Shown here piece after piece: positions 37,221 to 45,119 of a stretch of DNA of 64,000 bases. The notes under the pieces are model-generated. The model saw only the letters and a list, made by a program, of their open reading frames with translations. It was not told the origin of the DNA and did no database searches. The first letter of the stretch is position 1. Every line of letters starts with the position of its first letter. Location: the NCBI RefSeq assembly GCF_034718895.1, contig NZ_JAYERP010000001.1, positions 1,364,001-1,428,000 of the forward strand, written 5' to 3'. This DNA is from Paenibacillus phoenicis (GTDB lineage: Bacteria; Bacillota; Bacilli; Paenibacillales; Paenibacillaceae). The position numbers and the translations under genes were made by a program.

Positions 37221-38177
37221 TCATTTCGCTGGATCGAGCTCAAACCGGTCACTGTCCCCAGATGTTCCATCCGAAACGATGTTGCCAGCGGGTTGATCAG
37301 CGCCCCGAACCTCTGTTTGCGAACGCGAAACGGTTGTCTGACTATGTGCAAATTCGCTGGCACGCTGTGGTGACATGACGGATAGATCCCGTTCCAAGCC
37401 GCTTCGGGCCATATTGCTGAGATTCAGCGCCTGTTCCGCTTTCTGCACGATATTCGGATCTTTGCGAATCAGCTCCATAACGCCTTCGTTCACTGGATAT
37501 GTCGGGACCGGCTTGCTCTGCAAATTTGGCTCGACATAAGCGAGTGCGTATATCGAGGCCTTATGTAAATAAGCGTCTACAATCGCGCTGGATAACGAGA
37601 GAATTTCCGCTTCATCCAGCGTCACCGTGATCGTATCGGAACTGAGGTTCGCTACTCTCTTCTTGGACAGCAAAATATAATCGTGGCCCGTCGGGAATTG
37701 AATGCGAATATCAATGACATCGTTCACCTTCAAAACTTGCGGAAGCTGAACAAACGCCATTTCCCGCCAGCGTAAATCGTCCGGGACCGGGGCCTCTTCA
37801 TAGACGAGTGCCTCCGTCAGTGGTGTCATCGAACGCAACGCTATCTTGGCGTACTTCCCTGCAATGGCTTCCTGCGATTTAAAGAGGTCCACTGGCACGC
37901 TATTTGCAGGAAGCTCCACCCGTTTTAAGTCGCTTGCCGCAATGCGGTTGCCGGCAGGAATATCCCGTGCAGGTACCCATCCCTGAACTGTCCGCTGCTG
38001 TGCCTGATCACGTAAGCTGGCCAACTGGGCTTCATAATCCTGAATAAGGGCTTTCCTCTCAGCATGAACATGTCTTTCCCGCACGAAGGTATACCCCGTA
38101 AACAGCGCGCCTGCCGTAACAACACCAACCAATCCGGATAACAGCATTTGCTTCGTTTTTTGCCTTAATCTGGGCAT
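37221..38177 (-). CDS. CpaB-like SAF-domain protein
   Basis: 318 residues. One N-terminal membrane helix (LLSGLVGVVTAGALFTGYTF), a coiled stretch, then a SAF/CpaB domain (VPARDIPAGNRIAASDLKRVEL) typical of Tad pilus assembly CpaB/RcpC. A further beta domain (VLKVNDVIDIRIQFPTG) and a polar, Ser/Asp-rich tail follow. In diderms CpaB works near the secretin; no secretin gene is present here, as expected for a Gram-positive. Second gene of the operon. Confidence 0.82.
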   Translation of the reverse strand: MPRLRQKTKQMLLSGLVGVVTAGALFTGYTFVRERHVHAERKALIQDYEAQLASLRDQAQQRTVQGWVPARDIPAGNRIAASDLKRVELPANSVPVDLFKSQEAIAGKYAKIALRSMTPLTEALVYEEAPVPDDLRWREMAFVQLPQVLKVNDVIDIRIQFPTGHDYILLSKKRVANLSSDTITVTLDEAEILSLSSAIVDAYLHKASIYALAYVEPNLQSKPVPTYPVNEGVMELIRKDPNIVQKAEQALNLSNMARSGLERDLSVMSPQRASEFAHSQTTVSRSQTEVRGADQPAGNIVSDGTSGDSDRFELDPAK

Positions 38178-38197
38178 TAGTCTAAAGCACTCCCTTT

Positions 38198-39721
38198 CTA
38201 TGGTTTAGCTTTCATTCGCAGTCTGAGTCCTGGCCGTTTGCTCTTCATGAGCAGATGCTCGCAAACCTCCTGCAGAGCAGCCGAAATCGACGGCCCGGGA
38301 TCAAACGGATTAGGATCCGCAGGAAGGGCATACACGCTCTTAAAGTGAAGTTCCCTGCGAATCCGCCGCAAGCTGGCGGCCGAAGCGAACGGCACACAGA
38401 TCCTCCAAGATACAGGGATCTGACCTTTGACGTTGAAGGCTTCGACGAAGCGTTCGAGCTCCCCGTACCTCCATTCCGCGCCAGCACCAACGACGATGGA
38501 CAAGTCTGCGCGGCGGAATTCCTCCAGTAGCTCCTTGCTGCGGGCCGTCCCCAGGTCACAGATGATGCATCCGAAACCTTCCGACAGCATGGAGAGATAG
38601 TCGGCACGGGAGGTCAGCTTGGCATAAACCACTTGACCAATGTGAAACCGCCCTCGCTTGTTCAGATCAACTGCGTATTCATCCCCTTCCAGAAGTTGAG
38701 CTAACCGAACAAAGGCTGATGATTTAGGATCCATCTCCACGACCGCAACCCTCTTCATGCTGCGCGCCAGCGTGTGGGCGAGTGCAATGGCGGTATGGGT
38801 TGCACCGGCCCCGGCTGAGGCAGCGATGACACTGACCAATGCCGGGCGACCGTTGTACGCTACGACTTCAGCCATTCGGGCATTCGAACCTGAATTCGCC
38901 GAAGTCGCATCTGATAACCCCCGCAACAATAAGGCCAAGGCCTCACTTACCGCCTCAGCCGAGGCAAACCGGTCCTCCGGGCGAACCTGCAACAGTTTGG
39001 ACACGATAGGACGCAGCCGTTCGCAGCCATGTTCCCGTAATGCCGCCGCCGCATCGGATGTCCACACCGTATGTCTGCCCCCCGTTCCCATATAAAGTAG
39101 AACTGCCCCCAAAGAATACAGATCGGTACGCGCGTCGCTTTGGCGATCACCATATTGCTCCGGCGCCGCGAAGCCAACCGTTCCAAGCTGCACCGTATCT
39201 TCCGTTTTCCCAGCCGAATAGGTTCTAGCGATGCCAAAATCTACAAACCGCAGCTCGCCTTTGTCGTCAACCAGCAGATTGGCCGGCTTGACGTCGCGGT
39301 GGATCACTGGAGGCTCATGCCGATGTAGATAACGCAGCCCTTCCGCGATCTGCAGACCAAATCGGATAATCAACTCCAGCGGCAGCCGCCCTTCTCTTGC
39401 GCGAATAAATTGATCTAAAGGTACGCCCTGGATATAGTCCATCACGATATAGGAATGTCCGTCCCGGTCGGGGTCGATAAAGTCAACAATGCGCGGCAGC
39501 CGATGATGATTTAGCGTTATCAGCAGCTTGACCTCCTTAGCGACGGACACCGATGCTCCTGGTACGTTCAAGCATTCTTTGACCGCCCAAGTCTTTCCCG
39601 GTAGCTTGATGTCCTCTGCGAGATACACCCGGCTCATGCCCCCCTGACCAATCAGTTGTTCGATCCGGTAACGTCCGGCCAGTAAGTCGCCAGGAACGAG
39701 TTTGGAAACGAACCTCGCCAT
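38198..39721 (-). CDS. Ser/Thr protein kinase fused to a CpaE/MinD-like domain
   Basis: 507 residues. Residues ~15-268: Hanks-type kinase with Gly-loop GQGGMSRV (25-32), Lys48, catalytic HRDVKPANLL (141-150), DFG (161-163) and APE (186-188 region); all needed residues are present. Residues ~295-480: MinD/ParA-like domain whose Walker A position reads ASAGAGATHT (301-310), lacking the lysine; VAVVEMDPKSSAF and CIICDLGTA follow. No transmembrane or PASTA segments, so it is cytosolic. First gene of the operon, with AGGAGG before the ATG. Kinase control of a Tad-like apparatus is inferred. Confidence 0.85.
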   Translation of the reverse strand: MARFVSKLVPGDLLAGRYRIEQLIGQGGMSRVYLAEDIKLPGKTWAVKECLNVPGASVSVAKEVKLLITLNHHRLPRIVDFIDPDRDGHSYIVMDYIQGVPLDQFIRAREGRLPLELIIRFGLQIAEGLRYLHRHEPPVIHRDVKPANLLVDDKGELRFVDFGIARTYSAGKTEDTVQLGTVGFAAPEQYGDRQSDARTDLYSLGAVLLYMGTGGRHTVWTSDAAAALREHGCERLRPIVSKLLQVRPEDRFASAEAVSEALALLLRGLSDATSANSGSNARMAEVVAYNGRPALVSVIAASAGAGATHTAIALAHTLARSMKRVAVVEMDPKSSAFVRLAQLLEGDEYAVDLNKRGRFHIGQVVYAKLTSRADYLSMLSEGFGCIICDLGTARSKELLEEFRRADLSIVVGAGAEWRYGELERFVEAFNVKGQIPVSWRICVPFASAASLRRIRRELHFKSVYALPADPNPFDPGPSISAALQEVCEHLLMKSKRPGLRLRMKAKP

Positions 39722-39736
39722 AACTCCTCCTTTCCT

Positions 39737-39826
39737 GAACGCAAAAAAAGGAAAGCCTCCTCTCCATCATTTCCCGGCCATGCGGCCGATAAAAAATGAC
39801 TGGGGATGCTTTCCCTAATCGCGTTC
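39737..39826 (-). promoter_or_regulatory. Long leader hairpin with embedded terminator
   Basis: On the minus strand, between promoter and kinase start: GAACGC, then GGAAAGC ... an inner hairpin GGCC/GGCC with TCATTT/AAATGA ... GCTTTCC, seven T, and GCGTTC pairing with the first GAACGC. The inner part is a textbook terminator (39743-39815), so read-through may be regulated; alternatively it ends the upstream methyltransferase transcript. Confidence 0.6.
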
Positions 39827-39845
39827 AATGTATAATTTTGGAATT

Positions 39846-39874
39846 AGTATAGAACGGCTGGCGACAAATGTAAA
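39846..39874 (-). promoter_or_regulatory. Predicted sigma-A promoter of the Tad-like operon
   Basis: Minus strand -35 TTTACA (39869-39874), -10 TATACT (39846-39851), spacer 17 bases. Transcription would start near 39839, giving a leader of about 118 bases. Confidence 0.65.
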
Positions 39875-39903
39875 GCTTTTTTTAAAACCATTAATTTATG
39901 CCA

Positions 39904-41283
39904 TTAATATTTAATCATATACAGCGTGATTTCATCCCGGTTATGAAACAACTGCTTTGCTCTTTGCACTTGCAGCCGGGCCTCCTCAAACTGAGTGATA
40001 ACCTCCTGAATCAATGCCATCGGTTTCTTCGTCAGCAGCTTCACCGTCACGATGGCAGTTCCCCCCGGAACTAACGCGTATAGCAGCTCGGTCACGAGCT
40101 TGGCCGTCAATTTCGGACTCCAGCTCATGTCGCAAACCAACAGATCAAATTGATTTTCCTTAAATTTCACCCGGTTCGCATTGCGCTGCAAAAATGTCAG
40201 CTTAGGCGAAGATAACAATGACGGATGCAGCTTCGCCGTATCCACCGCCGTGACGTTCAAACCGCGTTCCAGCAGGAACGAAGTCCAGCCCCCGGGTGCC
40301 GCGCCGATATCCAGCGCTTCGTGGAACGATTCAAACGGGATTCCAAACGTAGCTTCAGCTTCCAGCAACTTGAACTTCGCCCGCGAGATCTGTCCCTCCT
40401 CCTTCCGGAAGCGGATCGCACCGCCGTTCCAGTCGGAGAGGTTATCCTGCGGATGCGCGACACCGGCAAAAATCCGATCCTGCCCCGCAAACACCGAGAT
40501 GATCCAATCGGCATCCCGCACCACGAATTCCCCAACAGACACGTCTTGCAGTAATTCCTGCAGACGGTCCTTCAGCTCCGGCGCGGTTCCCGGCCATAGC
40601 CCGCCGTCCGATTTGCGTGCTTGCACGGCAATTTTCGCACCCGGAAGCCGGAAATCCGCCATCAAATACTTGCGCAGCGGTTCCAGCCATTGCTCTGGAT
40701 TCACCTCTTCCGATTCCCCCGGACACCATTCCCAATCAACCAGAAATACATGCCGCAAAAAAATCGGCGGATCCTGACGTAGCCTCTGCTGCACGTCCTC
40801 CGGCATCGACTGCAGCGAAGCGGCAAAAACTTCGCCGGGAACCAGCATCGTGCTCTTTACGCTGCCAAATATGCGGCGCAGCTCCTCCTGGGCATACGGA
40901 GCAAAGCCGTGATTCGCCGTGCATATCCATTTCGATTGCGGCGGCACCTTGCAATTTCGGGCGATTTCCTCCAACCGTTCGAACGGAATTGGCCCATTAT
41001 GCAGCTTCACATGCTCCGGCAAGCCTTGATAGAGGATTTCGTACATGCTCTTTTTTCCGGACATGCTGGAGGTATGAAGATAAATTTCACGGGGAAAAAG
41101 CCCTTCCCGCACCATAGCAGCCGCTAATTCCGTACCGTTAGGTTCATCCGGCCCCATATCGTAATCCAGCGATAAGATGTCTACCTCCGTCAAGCGAAGC
41201 AGCTCCAGACACTCCTCGACGGTGCGCGCTAATGTAAATCCCTGCGGACATCGGCGAAAATCGTCCATATATACATGAATCAA
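39904..41283 (-). CDS. Receiver-like/THUMP-like/FtsJ-like methyltransferase fusion
   Basis: 459 residues from TTG 41283 (LIHVYMDDFRRCP), seven bases behind AAAGGAAG; the frame opens at a GTG at 41313 with no site. Residues ~1-95 resemble the cyclic-phosphate processing receiver-like domain: MDDFRRCPQGF, DILSLDYDMGP, NGTEL, IYLHTSSMSGKKSMY. Residues ~115-280 are RlmM-like with a possible THUMP segment. The C-terminal ~170 residues carry the FtsJ-type SAM site DIGAAPGGWTSFLL and LLVCDMSW, VTVKLL. An RNA 2'-O-methyltransferase is likely; the role of the receiver-like part is unknown. Confidence 0.72.
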   Translation of the reverse strand: MIHVYMDDFRRCPQGFTLARTVEECLELLRLTEVDILSLDYDMGPDEPNGTELAAAMVREGLFPREIYLHTSSMSGKKSMYEILYQGLPEHVKLHNGPIPFERLEEIARNCKVPPQSKWICTANHGFAPYAQEELRRIFGSVKSTMLVPGEVFAASLQSMPEDVQQRLRQDPPIFLRHVFLVDWEWCPGESEEVNPEQWLEPLRKYLMADFRLPGAKIAVQARKSDGGLWPGTAPELKDRLQELLQDVSVGEFVVRDADWIISVFAGQDRIFAGVAHPQDNLSDWNGGAIRFRKEEGQISRAKFKLLEAEATFGIPFESFHEALDIGAAPGGWTSFLLERGLNVTAVDTAKLHPSLLSSPKLTFLQRNANRVKFKENQFDLLVCDMSWSPKLTAKLVTELLYALVPGGTAIVTVKLLTKKPMALIQEVITQFEEARLQVQRAKQLFHNRDEITLYMIKY

Positions 41284-41335
41284 TAGTGTTCTTCCTTTCC
41301 CGCGGTATTTCACTCCAAGCGGAGTCCGGTTATCT

Positions 41336-42190
41336 CTAGGCCTCCGCCCACCGTCTCACTCGCTCCATATCCTCTCTGTAGGTCCCGTCTTCCCCGGTTT
41401 CGCTCTCAAAGATAAGCGGGGTTCTCCGAATCGCGTCGATCTGCAGCAGCCAGCGAAAGCCGGCTTCGCCGATATGGCCCTGGCCCACACGGGCGTGACG
41501 GTCCTTTCGCGATAATACCGGGTATTTTGAATCGTTGAGGTGAACGGCGCAGAGACCGTCCCAGAACTTTAGCTCCTTGGCTTTGGCCGCAAAGCTCTCA
41601 TCCCCTTCACCCCGCCACATCCCCGCCCCAAAAGCGTGGCAGGTGTCGAGGCAAAAGCCGATGCGCTCCGAATCCCGGCACAATTTGCGGATTTGGACCA
41701 ATTCCTCGATCGTCATCCCCATGTCGCCGTGATCACCGGCCTGGTTCTCAATTAACAGCTTCGCCGAACCCTGCCAGCCGGATAGCACATCATTAATACA
41801 TTGTATAATATTTTGGTATCCTTGTAAGGGGTTTCCTGCCTTAAATGTGCCAAAATGTACCACAATCCCAATCGACCCGCACGCTTCAGCGATTTCCAGA
41901 TCATTTCGCAACGACTGTACGACTCGACTGTACGCCTCGCCGTCGGCGTCCTTGCTGATCGCGAGATTGCTGGGATAAGGGGTATGCGCGATGGACACCA
42001 GTCCGTGTTTTTGGCATAGTGTTCGGCATTGTTCCGCGTCCCGCGGATCAAAGCTTTTGACCGCAAGGCTCCGCGGATTTTTGGGAAAATACTGAAAAGC
42101 GCCGGCCCCCATCTGCAGCGCGGCTTTGGCAGCCCCAAGGTAACCGCTTCGTATGCTAATGTGTCCCCCAACCTTCACCTTATCGGTCAT
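41336..42190 (-). CDS. nfo: Endonuclease IV
   Basis: 284 residues, TIM-barrel AP endonuclease needing three zinc ions. Metal-ligand motifs: GGHISIRSG, VVHFGTF, ENQAGD, GFCLDTCHAFGAG, VHLNDSK and FESE near the end, in the usual order. It cuts DNA 5' to abasic sites left by glycosylases. Its start overlaps the end of the Fpg-family glycosylase gene by 11 bases, so glycosylase and endonuclease are made together as a base-excision repair pair. Confidence 0.95.
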   Translation of the reverse strand: MTDKVKVGGHISIRSGYLGAAKAALQMGAGAFQYFPKNPRSLAVKSFDPRDAEQCRTLCQKHGLVSIAHTPYPSNLAISKDADGEAYSRVVQSLRNDLEIAEACGSIGIVVHFGTFKAGNPLQGYQNIIQCINDVLSGWQGSAKLLIENQAGDHGDMGMTIEELVQIRKLCRDSERIGFCLDTCHAFGAGMWRGEGDESFAAKAKELKFWDGLCAVHLNDSKYPVLSRKDRHARVGQGHIGEAGFRWLLQIDAIRRTPLIFESETGEDGTYREDMERVRRWAEA

Positions 42191-42998
42191 GCTGACAGCC
42201 CGGGCTGTAAAACACTTTGCGCCCGTTCATTTCCGCTTTGACGATGGTATCTCCGCAGCGTGGACAGGTCTCTCCCTCCCGGTCGTACACCCTGCAGATT
42301 TCGTTCGCCCCCCCGGTCAGCTGATCGTCCCGGGTTAACGGCATCTCCATATAACCGCCAGCCTCCGTTGCCTCGATAAGCACATCCCGAACCGCTTGAT
42401 ACAATCGTGAAAAATCTTCATCGCTGAAATTTTGCAGCTTGGCCATCGGCAACAGCTCGGCTGCGAACGCAATTTCATCCGCGTAACAGTTGCCAATGCC
42501 GGCAATGACGTCCTGATTGACAAGGGTCGTCTTAAGACTCCCCCGCCGCTTGCGCAGCAGGGCGGTAAACCGTTCTTCGTTCATCCGCCGGTCTAGCAGC
42601 TCCGGCCCCAGATGCGAAAGCAGCTCCTCTGCCTCCTTGGCGCTGTGCAAGTGTAAATGACCAAGACGCAGCCCGATGAAGTACAGGACAAGCTTCTCAC
42701 CAAAGGTGATTTCCACCTGAGTGCTCCGCTCCGGACGGTCCTCCTTGGAGCCAAGGTACAGCAATCCGCCAAGCATTAAGTGGAGCAACAATCTTCGTCC
42801 ATTATCCAGATGGAACAACAGGTTCTTGCCTCGACGCTCAATGAAGATGACCTGTCTTCCCATCAGTTCTCGTGCAAAGTCTGCAGCCGGCAAATTCACG
42901 GATTTCTCCCGGCCGACGTTCACTCCCGTAATTGGGAGGTCCAAAATATGCTGAGACAGCTGTATTCGATAATTTTCCATCTCCGGCAATTCCGGCAT
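42180..42998 (-). CDS. Fpg/Nei family DNA glycosylase
   Basis: 272 residues. The start MPELPE gives the catalytic N-terminal proline and glutamate; the conserved lysine is in RRGKNLLFHL. The helix-two-turn-helix has VNQDVIAGIGNCYADEIAF. The zinc finger reads TCPRCG ... YSPGCQ; the third ligand, normally Cys, is Ser here, so zinc binding may be altered or use another residue. MENY instead of the usual VETV after MPELPE suggests a subfamily apart from MutM proper; the substrate may differ from 8-oxoguanine. Confidence 0.88.
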   Translation of the reverse strand: MPELPEMENYRIQLSQHILDLPITGVNVGREKSVNLPAADFARELMGRQVIFIERRGKNLLFHLDNGRRLLLHLMLGGLLYLGSKEDRPERSTQVEITFGEKLVLYFIGLRLGHLHLHSAKEAEELLSHLGPELLDRRMNEERFTALLRKRRGSLKTTLVNQDVIAGIGNCYADEIAFAAELLPMAKLQNFSDEDFSRLYQAVRDVLIEATEAGGYMEMPLTRDDQLTGGANEICRVYDREGETCPRCGDTIVKAEMNGRKVFYSPGCQHDR

Positions 42999-43062
42999 GG
43001 TACATCTTTCCCTTCATCCGTATAAGTTCGTTCATTAGTTCATCTCATAAAATAAAACTTGG

Positions 43063-43872
43063 TCATCCGCTATTTCCGCAAATTCGTTCACGGACTTCCG
43101 CAAGATCGCGGCACACCACATCCGCCTCTACACCGGAGGACTTCACGTAATCTGGCAGGTTATCAGCCGTGGTGACGCCGGTTAAGGTCAGAATGGTACC
43201 GCAGCCGGCATGCTTCCCTGCAGCGATGTCGGTATTGAGGTTGTCCCCGATCACCGCTACTTCCGAAGCCTCCAAGCCCAGCCGCGCGATGGCAAAATCC
43301 ATGAGCGGTGCAGCCGGTTTGCCAATCACCGTCGGCTTTACGCCCGATGCAGCTTGAATCGCTGCAGAAATCGTTCCCGCTCCGGGCATTAAGCCCTCTT
43401 GAGAGGGCAGCAGCAAGTCCGGATTGGTTAGGATATAACGTGCCCCGTCCCGAATCCAGCGGGCAGCCCGGGTTAACGTTTCGTATGTAAATTGGCGGTC
43501 GATGCCTTGCACCACCACGTCCGGATGTTCCAGAACTAACTGCAATCCGGCTTCCTCCAACGCCTTTGTAAGACCCGCCTCACCGATGGCTGCGACTTTA
43601 CAGCCAGGCTGTTCTTCGGCAATATACTTGGCTGCAGCCACGGCCGATGTACAGACCTCTTCCGCCTGGGCCGATATGCCCATCGCTTCCAAATGCGCGG
43701 CGACCTCATCCGGTGTCCGCGAAGAATTGTTCGTCACGAACAGAAAAGGGATTCGCTGCGCGCGTAAGGCGGAGATCAGCTCGTCCGCACCGGGAATCAT
43801 TTGGGGCCCATGATATAACGTGCCGTCTAAATCAATGAGATAGGCCTTCCAACCCTTTGGCAAAATCCTCAT
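43063..43872 (-). CDS. HAD-IIA family phosphatase (NagD-like)
   Basis: 269 residues. Motif I YLIDLDGTLYHG, motif II FVTNNSSRTP, lysine in IGKPAAPLM and motif IV VIGDNLNTDIAAG are all present with a C2 cap between. This matches the Gram-positive NagD/AraL-like group (TIGR01457 type) of small-molecule phosphatases. Substrate unknown. The region upstream to 44082 (about 210 bases) showed nothing recognisable. Confidence 0.9.
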   Translation of the reverse strand: MRILPKGWKAYLIDLDGTLYHGPQMIPGADELISALRAQRIPFLFVTNNSSRTPDEVAAHLEAMGISAQAEEVCTSAVAAAKYIAEEQPGCKVAAIGEAGLTKALEEAGLQLVLEHPDVVVQGIDRQFTYETLTRAARWIRDGARYILTNPDLLLPSQEGLMPGAGTISAAIQAASGVKPTVIGKPAAPLMDFAIARLGLEASEVAVIGDNLNTDIAAGKHAGCGTILTLTGVTTADNLPDYVKSSGVEADVVCRDLAEVRERICGNSG

Positions 43873-44081
43873 CCTTTCGATACGACCGTGTCTCTATTTA
43901 TTGTACCTAGGAACCCCGGGGCAGGCAAATTTTCCCGTTCTAGAACTGGGGGAAATGTCAATTCAGAGTTTGACCCCGCCGTTTGGCGTCGAACGATCGC
44001 GAACAGTGACAAAAACCGGACTTGTTCCCCTTGGCAAACTTTGAAATGCCCTGTCAGTTCCTGCGCTTTCCCGGAAAATAA

Positions 44082-45020
44082 TTATTTCCGCCCGCAGCGC
44101 CGTGCCACCGGATATAGGACATGCTCCCGGGCTAGGTGCGAGTCAGGGAAGACGGAACATGCCTCTTCTTCTAATCGCTGCAGCTGATCGTCTGATTTAT
44201 AACGCGAGCTAAAATGGGTCAGCAGAAGCTGCTGCACACCGGCTTCCTTGGCGGCTGCTGCCGCTTGCTTTGCCGTGCTGTGGTGATAGTCATGAGCCGT
44301 CTTCGCCAATTCATGCAAAAAAGTCGCCTCATGCACCAGCATATCGGCGTTTTGAGCCAAGGTTAACACGGACTCACACGGACGCGTATCGCCGAGTATG
44401 GTGACAATCCGGCCGGCTTTGGGCATTCCCAGCACATCCTTCGCATGAACCGTCTCGCCATTTGGTGCAACCACGCTTTCACCGCGTTTGAGCTTGCCGT
44501 ACAGCGGGCCTGGACGAATGCCGCAGCGCTCCAGCACAGCGGAGTCTAGCTTCCCCGGCAGATCTTTTTCGATCACCCGATACCCGTAACTGTCAATCCG
44601 GTGCTCCAGCAGCGCCGCTTCAACCCGAAACGAATCGTCCTCGAAGAGGACTCCGCCCTGGTGCTCCACAAGCTCGAGCTTATAGTTAATCCGCGATTCG
44701 CTGAGCGACAGCGCCGTTTCTACGAATTTTTTCAGTCCTTTGGGACCGTAAATGACCAAGGGGGTATCCCCGCCCTGATAAGCACGGCTCGAAATGAGCC
44801 CGGGCAGGCCAAACAAATGATCACCATGCAGATGGGTGATAAAAATATATTCCAACTTGCTTAATTTCAGCGGCGAACGCAGGATCTGATGCTGGGTGCC
44901 TTCACCGCAATCGAACAGCCAGAGCGAACGGCGCTCCTCCAGCAGACGCAACGCCACTGAAGTCACGTTCCGCTCCAAGGACGGTACCCCTGCATTTGTC
45001 CCTAAAAAGTAAAGTTCCAT
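44082..45020 (-). CDS. rnz: Ribonuclease Z
   Basis: 312 residues, beta-lactamase-fold endonuclease that trims tRNA 3' ends. Starts MELYFLGTNAG; zinc motif FITHLHGDHLFGLPGL (HxHxDH), TRPCESV, LVHEATF and TAKQAAAAAKEAG, HFSSRY complete the family set. Length is normal. It is a single gene; the metH terminator at 45073-45099 lies upstream of it. Confidence 0.95.
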   Translation of the reverse strand: MELYFLGTNAGVPSLERNVTSVALRLLEERRSLWLFDCGEGTQHQILRSPLKLSKLEYIFITHLHGDHLFGLPGLISSRAYQGGDTPLVIYGPKGLKKFVETALSLSESRINYKLELVEHQGGVLFEDDSFRVEAALLEHRIDSYGYRVIEKDLPGKLDSAVLERCGIRPGPLYGKLKRGESVVAPNGETVHAKDVLGMPKAGRIVTILGDTRPCESVLTLAQNADMLVHEATFLHELAKTAHDYHHSTAKQAAAAAKEAGVQQLLLTHFSSRYKSDDQLQRLEEEACSVFPDSHLAREHVLYPVARRCGRK

Positions 45021-45072
45021 GCCATTTCGTCCTTTACGCTAGAATGGTTCATCGATTCATATACAGATTGCC

Positions 45073-45099
45073 AAAACCCTCCGAAGTTCGGAGGGTTTT
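45073..45099. terminator. Intrinsic terminator after metH
   Basis: AAAACCCTCCGAA and TTCGGAGGGTTTT form an almost loopless 11-13 bp stem, T-runs on both strands. It ends metH leftward. Confidence 0.8.
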
Positions 45100-45119
45100 G
45101 CAAAGGGTTGTTTACGGGC

